From positions 1 through 64,000 of the forward strand of contig JAEPNQ010000006.1 of NCBI GenBank assembly GCA_017643305.1: a stretch of 64,000 nucleotides of DNA. The letters are read 5' to 3'. Made by a program: the position numbers and the translations under genes. The notes below the pieces were generated by a model. The model worked only from the letters and a program-made list of their open reading frames with translations. It was not told the origin of the DNA and did no database searches. Below, one piece after another: positions 57,365 to 64,000 of this stretch (the stretch's first letter is position 1; each line of letters opens with the position of its first letter). The stretch comes from Marinibacterium sp. (GTDB taxonomy: Bacteria; Pseudomonadota; Alphaproteobacteria; Rhodobacterales; Rhodobacteraceae).

Positions 57365-58363
57365 ATGGCCGACGCCCCCCATATCGATCGTGCCGCAAGG
57401 TCCCGCACCGGAACCTTGCGCCCTGATGATGACGCCGCCGCAGATCCGCGCGTGCGCGTCACTCTCGGCCATTTGCGCAGCCTTGAACGCCGTGCCAAAC
57501 AGCTCAGCTTCCTGCCGCGCCAGCCCGCCCGATCCATTCTGAACGGGCGCCATGCGTCACGCCTGCGGGGCAGGGGGCTGAACTTCGAAGAACTGCGCGG
57601 CTACCTGCCCGGTGACGACGTGCGTGCCATCGACTGGAAGGTCACTGCCAGAACGGGTGAGCCTTATATCCGCGTCATGACCGAAGAACGTGACCGGCCC
57701 GCGCTGATCGTCGTGGACCAGCGCATGTCGATGTTCTTCGGCTCCCGACTCAACATGAAGTCGGTCACTGCTGCCGAGGCCGCCGCCCTCGCCGCTTTCC
57801 GTATTCTGGACCAAAGCGATCGGGTCGGCGGCATCGTGTTTGGCGATGCGCATCTGGCCGAAATCCGGCCGCAGCGCAGCCGCGTGGCGCTGAACCGTTT
57901 CCTGACCGCGCTGGCCAATGCCAATAGCCTGCTGCATGCCGAAGCCCCGCATTTGGACCCTATGCCGCTGACCAACGTGCTGCGCGCGGTCGCCAATATC
58001 GCCAGCCGGGACCACCTGATAATCCTGCTTGGCGATTTTGATGTGATCGACGCGGACACCGACCGGCTGATTTCCGGTCTCGCCCGGCGCAACGATCTGG
58101 TGCTGGGGCTGGTCACCGACCCCACTGCACAAGAGGTGCCCGAGGGGTTGAACATGGTCGTCTCCGATGGCGTTCTGCAGGCCGAGATTGACACTGGCAC
58201 CGATGCCACTCGCCAATCCCTGCGCGAGATGTCCGAGGGGCGCTTGGCGCAGGTTTTTGACTGGCAGCGCCGGTTCGGGGTGGCGGTTCTGCCGCTGACC
58301 TCTGGCGAAGAAACACTGCCGCAAATCCGCCGCCTGATGGGGCTGGGGCCGGGGGCGCGGTGA
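57365..58363 (+). CDS. DUF58 domain protein
   Basis: A 332-residue protein. The DUF58 core is RGLNFEELRGYLPGDDVRAIDWKVTART, followed by ERDRPALIVVDQRMSM, a degenerate VWA-like region. It starts 10 nt after moxR and overlaps the next gene by ATGA. Usual partner of MoxR; molecular role unknown. Confidence 0.92.
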   Translation: MADAPHIDRAARSRTGTLRPDDDAAADPRVRVTLGHLRSLERRAKQLSFLPRQPARSILNGRHASRLRGRGLNFEELRGYLPGDDVRAIDWKVTARTGEPYIRVMTEERDRPALIVVDQRMSMFFGSRLNMKSVTAAEAAALAAFRILDQSDRVGGIVFGDAHLAEIRPQRSRVALNRFLTALANANSLLHAEAPHLDPMPLTNVLRAVANIASRDHLIILLGDFDVIDADTDRLISGLARRNDLVLGLVTDPTAQEVPEGLNMVVSDGVLQAEIDTGTDATRQSLREMSEGRLAQVFDWQRRFGVAVLPLTSGEETLPQIRRLMGLGPGAR

Positions 58364-58836
58364 TGAACGAGGGTGAAACCATCTCTGTCACCAGCCTTGT
58401 GGACCTGTTTGACCAGCTGGTACTGCCCGAAGACCCCGCTCCGGTGTCGATGATGCCCGAAACGGCCGGTTGGTGGATCCTGGCTGCTATTGTCTCGTTT
58501 GGTTTTGGCTGGCTCATCCGCCACATGGCCCGCGACTGGCGCGCCAATGCCTATCGACGTGCGGCTGTGCGCGAACTGGAATTGGTGGGCGAAGACCCCG
58601 CCGCCATCGCTGCTATCCTGCGGCGCACCGCACTGGCGGCTTGGCCGCGTCAGGATGTGGCGGCGCTGACAGGTGAAGATTGGGTCGCTTTCCTGCGTCG
58701 CAGCGGTGATTTTCCCGAACCCATGGCGCGGACACTAGCGCTGGCGCCATACCAGCCGGGGATACAGCCGGATGAAGGCTTGTCGCTGGCAGCGGAGGCC
58801 TGGATCCGACACCACCGGCGGGAGGGTGTGCAATGA
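58360..58836 (+). CDS. DUF4381 membrane protein
   Basis: A 158-residue protein with one membrane helix (about 38-58, GWWILAAIVSFGFGWLI) and a cytoplasmic helical part (AAIAAILRRTALAAWPRQDV, then LTGEDWVAFLRR), matching DUF4381 of Bat operons. Overlaps both neighbours by 4 nt. Confidence 0.85.
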   Translation: MMNEGETISVTSLVDLFDQLVLPEDPAPVSMMPETAGWWILAAIVSFGFGWLIRHMARDWRANAYRRAAVRELELVGEDPAAIAAILRRTALAAWPRQDVAALTGEDWVAFLRRSGDFPEPMARTLALAPYQPGIQPDEGLSLAAEAWIRHHRREGVQ

Positions 58837-59822
58837 TCACGCTGGGCCTGCCTTTCGCGCTGGGACTGCTGCCGTTGCCCTGGCTGATCTGGCGCTTAAT
58901 GCCACCGGTGCGCGAAAAGGTGACCGCACTGCGCTTCCCCTTCTTCCGCCGCATTGCCGAGGCTGCTGGCGCTGACCCGCGCGAAGGCGCCGTGGTGTTG
59001 GTGCGCAGCTGGGTGCAGATGGCCGCTGCGCTGACGGTCTGGGCGCTGGTGGTTGTTGCGCTGGCCCAACCGGAACGCGTCGGCCAGCCGGTTGAGATGA
59101 CCCGCGCCGCCCGTGACGTGTTGCTGGCCATCGACATTTCCGGCTCCATGGACGCGCGGGATTTCCCCGGTGAGGACGGCAAACCGCTGCAACGGCTGGA
59201 AGCCGTACGCAACGTGGTGAAGGAATTTGTCACCAGGCGCGATGGTGACCGCATAGCGCTGATTGTTTTCGGCTCCAAAGCCTATGTGCAGGCGCCATTG
59301 ACCGAGGACCTGACCACCATCCTCGACCTGTTGGACCGGACCCAGGTGGGCATGGCCGGCCCGCATACAGCGCTGGGCGATTCCATCGGCCTGGCGATCC
59401 GTACCTTTGAGGCGAGCGAGATCAAAGACCGGCTGATGATCCTGCTGTCCGACGGCTCCGACACGGCCAGCCGGATGAGTCCAGTCAACGCTGCAGAAAT
59501 TGCGGCAGGTGATGGGGTGGAGATTTTCACCATCGGCGTGGGCGATCCGGAGGCGTCGGGTGAAAACCGTGTGGATCTGGTGGCGCTTCAGGACATCGCG
59601 CGCCGCACGGGTGGGGCCTATTTCTTTGCGGCGGACGAAAGCGCGCTCACGTCGGTGTATGACCGGGTCGATGCCATGGCCCCGCGCGTCACCGAAACGC
59701 TCAGCTTTCGGCCGCGCAAATCGCTGGCGCACTGGCCCATGGGGCTGGCCGTGTTGATCGCGCTGGGCGCGGTGGCTGTATTGCATCTGCAAACTGCGCG
59801 GGCGGGGAGGGCACGGGCATGA
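58833..59822 (+). CDS. batA: VWA-domain membrane protein, BatA-like
   Basis: A 329-residue protein: two N-terminal helices (about 5-25, 63-83), a von Willebrand A domain with the MIDAS motif DISGSMDARDF (about 101-111) and later Thr/Asp sites (GPHTALGD, LLSDGSDTAS), and a C-terminal helix. The VWA domain faces the periplasm. Part of the moxR-bat set linked to aerotolerance and envelope stress in other bacteria. Confidence 0.9.
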   Translation: MITLGLPFALGLLPLPWLIWRLMPPVREKVTALRFPFFRRIAEAAGADPREGAVVLVRSWVQMAAALTVWALVVVALAQPERVGQPVEMTRAARDVLLAIDISGSMDARDFPGEDGKPLQRLEAVRNVVKEFVTRRDGDRIALIVFGSKAYVQAPLTEDLTTILDLLDRTQVGMAGPHTALGDSIGLAIRTFEASEIKDRLMILLSDGSDTASRMSPVNAAEIAAGDGVEIFTIGVGDPEASGENRVDLVALQDIARRTGGAYFFAADESALTSVYDRVDAMAPRVTETLSFRPRKSLAHWPMGLAVLIALGAVAVLHLQTARAGRARA

Positions 59823-61342
59823 CCGGTCTGACCGTCGTGCTGGAGGCGTTCCATTTTCTGCGGCCGCTCTGGCTGCTGGCCCTGCTGGCGGCAGTGCTGC
59901 TCTGGCTGCTGGTCCGGCGCGGCCAGACCCGGCGCACGCCACCAGCGGCCGGGCTCGCCCCCCATCTGCGTGCCGCGCTCACCATTGGTGACAATCGCCA
60001 GCGGCGGTTCCTGCCCATCGATGGCGTCTGTCTGACGCTTGCCCTGCTGATACTCGGCGCCGCTGGTCCAACATGGTCGCGCCAGCCCGATCCGTTCGTC
60101 GCTCAATCCGCGCCGCTGGTCGTGGCGCTGCGTGTCGCGCCCTCAATGGATGAACCCGACGTTGCCCCGACCCGGATGGAACGCGGCAAACACAAGATCC
60201 GCGATCTGCTGGAGCTGCGCGCGGGGGCCCGTACCGCTTTGGTTGCCTATGCCGGAACGACCCATGCGGTGGTGCCAATGACCGAAGATCTGGGCGTCGT
60301 GACCCCGTATTTGGAAGGGCTGGCGACCGATATTATGCCCGTCGAAGGCAACCGCGCCGCCGACGCGCTGGCGCTGGCTGAAGATATCCTTGCGCGCGAG
60401 GATCTGCCAGGCGGCGTTCTGTTTGTCACCGACAGCTTGGACCTCACGGATGTGGCGGCCTTGGATGCCTCGAACGCCACTGTCATGGTGCTCGCCATGT
60501 TGCCCGACGGGGTACAGGAGGCAGGGCTCAATCGCCTTACCACGCCCGTATTGCGGGTCACGCCGGATATGTCCGACATCCGGCAAGTGGACCGCGCGAT
60601 GGCGGCCGCCTACCGGCAGGCGCTGCTCAGCGATACAGACCAGCCCTGGCAGGATCGTGGCCCGTGGCTGGCCTGGCCCGCCGCGCTGTTCGTGCTGTTG
60701 TGGTTCCGACGTGGCTGGACGATGCGTTGGGCCGCGGTGTTTCTCACCGCCCTGGTTATCAGTCAGCCCCGGCCAGCTGTCGCTGACGGACTAGCCGCCT
60801 GGTTCTTGACTTCCGATCAGCAGGGGCGGCTGGCCTATGAGCGTAAGGACTACGCCCGCGCGGCTGAGCTGTTCGTGGACCCGATGTGGCGCGGTTATGC
60901 CCAGTACAAGGCCGGGCAATACGCCGAAGCCGTGCAAAGCCTGGCCCGTGTCGAAACGGCAGAAGCCGCATTCGTGCAGGGCATCGCCGCGATCAGAAAC
61001 CGGGCCTACCGCGATGGCGTTCGTGCGTTTGAAACAACGCTCGCGCGTGATCCGGACTATCCCGGTGCTGCCAAGAACCTCGCTCTCGCCAAAGAGATCG
61101 TAGAGTACGTGGAAAGCGCGCGGGAACAGTCGGATACGGGCGAAGATACTGGGATTGGGGCCGACGATGTGGTCTTCGACAATGAGGAGGCGCGCGGCGC
61201 AGACACCCAGATGGAGGTCCCGCAGGAAGACGGCAGCGGATTGCTGACAGCCGAGCAATGGATGAACACGGTAGACACGCGAACCGGTGATTTCCTGCGC
61301 CAGCGCTTTGCCATCGAAGCGGCACAGGAGGCGCGGGAATGA
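59819..61342 (+). CDS. batB: VWA/TPR protein, BatB-like fused to BatC-like TPR
   Basis: A 507-residue protein. An N-terminal helix precedes a VWA domain whose MIDAS is weakened (LRVAPSMDEPD in place of DxSxS), then helices at about 280-320 and a TPR region (about 335-430: GRLAYERKDYARAAELFVDP, YKAGQYAEAVQSLA). This BatB plus BatC-like TPR arrangement is common in Alphaproteobacteria. Overlaps of ATGA on both sides. Confidence 0.87.
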   Translation: MTGLTVVLEAFHFLRPLWLLALLAAVLLWLLVRRGQTRRTPPAAGLAPHLRAALTIGDNRQRRFLPIDGVCLTLALLILGAAGPTWSRQPDPFVAQSAPLVVALRVAPSMDEPDVAPTRMERGKHKIRDLLELRAGARTALVAYAGTTHAVVPMTEDLGVVTPYLEGLATDIMPVEGNRAADALALAEDILAREDLPGGVLFVTDSLDLTDVAALDASNATVMVLAMLPDGVQEAGLNRLTTPVLRVTPDMSDIRQVDRAMAAAYRQALLSDTDQPWQDRGPWLAWPAALFVLLWFRRGWTMRWAAVFLTALVISQPRPAVADGLAAWFLTSDQQGRLAYERKDYARAAELFVDPMWRGYAQYKAGQYAEAVQSLARVETAEAAFVQGIAAIRNRAYRDGVRAFETTLARDPDYPGAAKNLALAKEIVEYVESAREQSDTGEDTGIGADDVVFDNEEARGADTQMEVPQEDGSGLLTAEQWMNTVDTRTGDFLRQRFAIEAAQEARE

Positions 61343-62586
61343 GGCGCTGGCTCACACTTTTCCTTATGGTTTTGGCCGGGCCAGTTTTTGCCCAAACTTC
61401 ACCGACGCTGACCATGGACGTGGAAGAAACCAAAACCGTGCCGGGCCAACAGCTGAGCTTGCGTATAACCGTGCTGGTGCCCACCTACATGCCATCTCCA
61501 CCGATCTGGCCCGCCTATGAGGCGCCCAACCTGATGGTGCGCCTGCCCGAACGCGCCACCAACCCGGTGAGTGAACGGGTCAATGGTGAAACCTGGGCCG
61601 GGATTTCCCGTCGCTACCAGATCTCCCCCATGATCCCGGGCACGTTTCTGCTGCCGGAAGCGGAGGTCATCGTCACCTGGGCCGATCCCGAGACCAACGA
61701 ACCCCGCAAGACCACCCTGCGGACTGAGCCCATCACCCTGACTGGCGTCGTGCCCGAAGGGGCGGAGGGGCTGGACCCGTTCATCGCAGGCACAAACGTG
61801 ACGCTGGAGCAGACCATTACCGGTGATCCGGCGACCATGGTTGCAGGTGACAGTGTGGTGCGCAGTGTCACTGCGACCATCGAGGGCACATCGCCCATGT
61901 TCCTGCCCGCGCTTTTGCCGCCGGTCGATGTGCCGGGCCTGCGGGCTTATGCGGATGAACCAGTTCTGGAGATCCGCGACAATCGCGGTGATCTGTCCGG
62001 CACCCGCACCGAACGTGTCACGCTGGTGGCCGAAGGCGGCGGGGCCGGGCAGGTGATGGGGCTGACACTGGATTGGCTTAACCTGGACACCGGCAAGATC
62101 GAAACCGCCAGCGCGGATGGATTTACTGTGCAGGTCCAAGGGCCATCTGCTGTGCCGGCTGAGCCAGTCAATTGGCGGGCGCATGCGGTGGTGGCTGTAT
62201 TGGGGCTGATCTGTCTTGCGCTGTTGGTTCTGCTGGTCCAGACCCTCTGGCCCCGGCTGCGCCAATGGCAGGCGGACCGCCGCATGGCCTATCTGGCATC
62301 CGAAGCCTATGCTTGGCGACAACTGCGCAGCGCGCTGCATGCCCGTGATCTCAGTGTTCTGCACACCGCGCTGGAACTTTGGGCCGCACGCCTGCCGGGG
62401 GCAGACGCAAGGCGTGACCTAGAGGTGACCGAAGCGTTGCTGCAGATCGGGGCGGCGGCCTACGGGACGGGAAAGGCGACACCGGAAGCGGGCTGGGCTG
62501 CCTTGACCCAGGCGCTGCCACGGGCCCGGCGCAATGGGCAGGTCGACCCGCAGAAAGCTGCCGCGTTGCCTGATCTCAATGGCTAG
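61339..62586 (+). CDS. batD: BatD-like protein
   Basis: A 415-residue protein with signal peptide (about 1-19, FA/QTS), Ig-like beta domains (GQQLSLRITVLVPTYMPS, VVRSVTATIEGTSPMFLPAL), one C-terminal membrane helix (about 280-302) and a cytoplasmic tail. This is the usual last gene of the Bat operon. Confidence 0.87.
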   Translation: MRRWLTLFLMVLAGPVFAQTSPTLTMDVEETKTVPGQQLSLRITVLVPTYMPSPPIWPAYEAPNLMVRLPERATNPVSERVNGETWAGISRRYQISPMIPGTFLLPEAEVIVTWADPETNEPRKTTLRTEPITLTGVVPEGAEGLDPFIAGTNVTLEQTITGDPATMVAGDSVVRSVTATIEGTSPMFLPALLPPVDVPGLRAYADEPVLEIRDNRGDLSGTRTERVTLVAEGGGAGQVMGLTLDWLNLDTGKIETASADGFTVQVQGPSAVPAEPVNWRAHAVVAVLGLICLALLVLLVQTLWPRLRQWQADRRMAYLASEAYAWRQLRSALHARDLSVLHTALELWAARLPGADARRDLEVTEALLQIGAAAYGTGKATPEAGWAALTQALPRARRNGQVDPQKAAALPDLNG

Positions 62587-62606
62587 CCTTGGGTAAGATG
62601 CCAAAA

Positions 62607-62649
62607 GCCGATTTCTTTAAAGTAATCGGCCCAAACCCTGTCAAAGGGT
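62607..62649 (+). repeat. Paired-hairpin element, copy B
   Basis: GCCGATT...AATCGGC (62607-62630, inner CTTTAAAG), linker CCAA, then ACCCT-GTCAA-AGGGT (62635-62649). It starts 20 nt after the batD stop and repeats the layout of the copies at 36086 and 55681. Confidence 0.6.
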
Positions 62650-62694
62650 CCGACGACGCATCAGAGCAGCGGGTCAAAACAAGACCGTGTAGAC

Positions 62695-64000
62695 TTACAG
62701 CAACTGGCGGACCCTCAGTCCAGTGATCCGGTTGCCTTCGCGTTCCGTCACCTCGAACCGGAAGCCATGGAAACTGAACACCTGGCCCGGCGTCGGGATC
62801 ATTTGCGCTTCATGCATGACCAGCCCGGCCATGGTGTTGGCCGTTTCGTCGGGCAGGGACCAGTCCAGCGCGCGGTTCACGTCGCGGATCGTGGTGGCGC
62901 CATCTACCGAGTAGCTGCCATCGGCGTTGCGGGTGATGCCCAACTCTTCTTCGGTGTCGAATTCATCGCTGATTTCACCCACGATTTCTTCCAGGATGTC
63001 TTCCAGCGTGATCAGGCCCTGAAGCGAGCCGTATTCGTCCACCACCAGCGCAAAATGGCTGCGCAGACGCAGGAATTCGCGCATCTGGTCGTCCAGCGTG
63101 GTAGTTTCGGGCACGAAATAAGGGGGCGTTGCCACGTTGTTGATGTCAAAAGTTTTTAACAGAGAGGCATCGCCCTCAGTCCCGCCGATCTGATTGTAGA
63201 CGGCGCGGAACAGATCTTTGGCATGCACCACACCGGTGATGTTCTCGGGGTGGTCCTTGAACACCGGCAGGCGGGTGTGCGGACTTTCCAGACATTGCTG
63301 CAGGATCACGTCCGGGTCTGCTTCTGCATCGATCATCTGGATGCCGGAACGGTGCAGCATGACCTCCTCCACCGCGCGGTCGCTGAGATCCAGCGCGCCA
63401 AGGATCCTGTCGCGGTCTTCCTTTTCGACGACGCCCTCGGAATGGCCCAGTTGCAGGGCGCCAGCAATCTCTTCGCGAACCATGAGGATCTGGCTATCGG
63501 GGTCGATCCGTACACCGAAGAGGCGCAGCACCAGTCGGACCAGTCCACGCACCGCGTTTACGATCGGGGCAAAAACCGTGATGATCACGCTGATCGGTGC
63601 GGCAACGGCGCTGGCGGCGCGTTCGGCGTTGGTGATGGCATAGGTTTTCGGCAGCACCTCGGCAAAGACCAGCACCAGAACGGTCATCACCAGCGTGGCG
63701 ATGGCCACCGCGCTTTCACCGAAAGCGCGGGCGAAGAGCGCCGTAGCTAGGGCCGTGGCGAGGATGTTCACCAAGTTGTTGCCCAGCAGAACCGACCCGA
63801 TCAGGCGTTCATTGTCTTCGGTGATGGCCAACGCTCTCTGCGCCCCGCGCGCACCCTTGTCGGCCTGCGCGCGCAGCTTGCCCCGCGACGCCGCTGTCAG
63901 TGCGGTTTCGGAGCCCGAAAAGAAGCCGGAGAGCACCAGAAGAAATAGGATGGCGCCGGCGGTGATCCAGAATGTGCCGTCCAAAGCGGCTGAGGTCGTG
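62695..64000 (-). CDS. CNNM/CorC-type transporter with CBS domains (5' end outside)
   Basis: At least 429 residues: a DUF21 membrane domain (GFFSGSETALTAASRGKLRA, LLGNNLVNILATALATALF, FAEVLPKTYAITN), two CBS domains (about 210-330) and a C-terminal CorC_HlyC domain (ITGLRVRQLL end). It is related to Mg2+/Co2+ efflux and haemolysin C-like proteins. The frame is open to the window edge, and the only in-window start is TTG 63984, so the true start probably lies beyond 64000. Confidence 0.9.
   Translation of the reverse strand, partial: TTSAALDGTFWITAGAILFLLVLSGFFSGSETALTAASRGKLRAQADKGARGAQRALAITEDNERLIGSVLLGNNLVNILATALATALFARAFGESAVAIATLVMTVLVLVFAEVLPKTYAITNAERAASAVAAPISVIITVFAPIVNAVRGLVRLVLRLFGVRIDPDSQILMVREEIAGALQLGHSEGVVEKEDRDRILGALDLSDRAVEEVMLHRSGIQMIDAEADPDVILQQCLESPHTRLPVFKDHPENITGVVHAKDLFRAVYNQIGGTEGDASLLKTFDINNVATPPYFVPETTTLDDQMREFLRLRSHFALVVDEYGSLQGLITLEDILEEIVGEISDEFDTEEELGITRNADGSYSVDGATTIRDVNRALDWSLPDETANTMAGLVMHEAQMIPTPGQVFSFHGFRFEVTEREGNRITGLRVRQLL

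Noticed and set aside
56356-62586. Possible defence system built on a MoxR ATPase and VWA proteins
   Set aside because: MoxR-VWA pairs occur in some ternary systems, but DUF58, DUF4381, BatA, BatB and BatD in this order are the ordinary Bat operon.
1-64000. CRISPR arrays and tRNA/rRNA genes
   Set aside because: No regularly spaced repeats and no conserved RNA gene sequence were seen on either strand.

Overview
The window looks like a chromosomal segment of a marine alphaproteobacterium of the Roseobacter group (Rhodobacteraceae). The inference rests on moderately high GC, the divergent phaZ / phaC-phaP-phaR block, an Entner-Doudoroff operon, the kynurenine genes next to pntAB, and a complete moxR-DUF58-Bat operon. 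No rRNA, tRNA or CRISPR array was seen.

Layout. 1-3.6 kb is an eroded edge: the start of an IS3-type orfA with an early stop, a recombinase tail, a ClpP-like periplasmic protein and a class III cyclase with TolB-like and TPR regions, the last two flanked by two copies of a 30-nt direct repeat. 3.9-6.0 kb: a GST and a DUF6880 protein. 6.5-21.2 kb: the most unusual region, an amine-catabolism island. A tightly coupled minus-strand operon (remnant of a polyamine-type binding protein, BetI-like TetR regulator, three tandem flavoproteins of the trimethylamine/histamine dehydrogenase family, a small CxxC membrane protein, a fourth FMN/FeS/FAD oxidoreductase, a DUF6614-like protein and a bicupin) faces a divergent, probably exported flavin amine oxidase. 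A methyltransferase and a class III aminotransferase run convergently into its far end. All three dehydrogenases keep the flavin-linking Cys and the 4Fe-4S cysteines, but carry Asp where trimethylamine dehydrogenase has Trp355. That points away from trimethylamine and toward a primary amine or diamine. One of them carries an extra four-helix C-terminal domain.

21.5-26.4 kb: an AraC regulator, then gap-edd-eda behind a LacI-type operator. 26.5-31.0 kb: polyhydroxybutyrate storage genes with PhaR boxes. 31.1-35.0 kb: a class IV aminotransferase, kynA, kynU and an SDR dehydrogenase. 35.1-39.8 kb: an MBL-fold protein with a non-canonical metal motif, a rhodanese/isoprenylcysteine-methyltransferase chimera, and pntAB. 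39.9-44.7 kb: small envelope proteins, an HlyD-type adaptor cut by a stop codon, DUF3422 and a DUF4114 pseudogene. 44.9-53.1 kb: a peptide ABC transporter split over two divergent units, a broken sulfotransferase and an argE-type deacetylase. 53.2-56.3 kb: an SH3-domain protein, a DAO-type oxidase and an RTX remnant. 56.4-62.6 kb: moxR-DUF58-DUF4381-batA-batB-batD, overlapping by ATGA. 62.7-64 kb: a CNNM/CorC protein running off the edge.

Two themes recur. Several accessory genes are interrupted by single in-frame stops or frameshifts. A family of paired hairpins sits just downstream of three unrelated genes. All protein assignments come from motif reading and memory of families, not from database searches.
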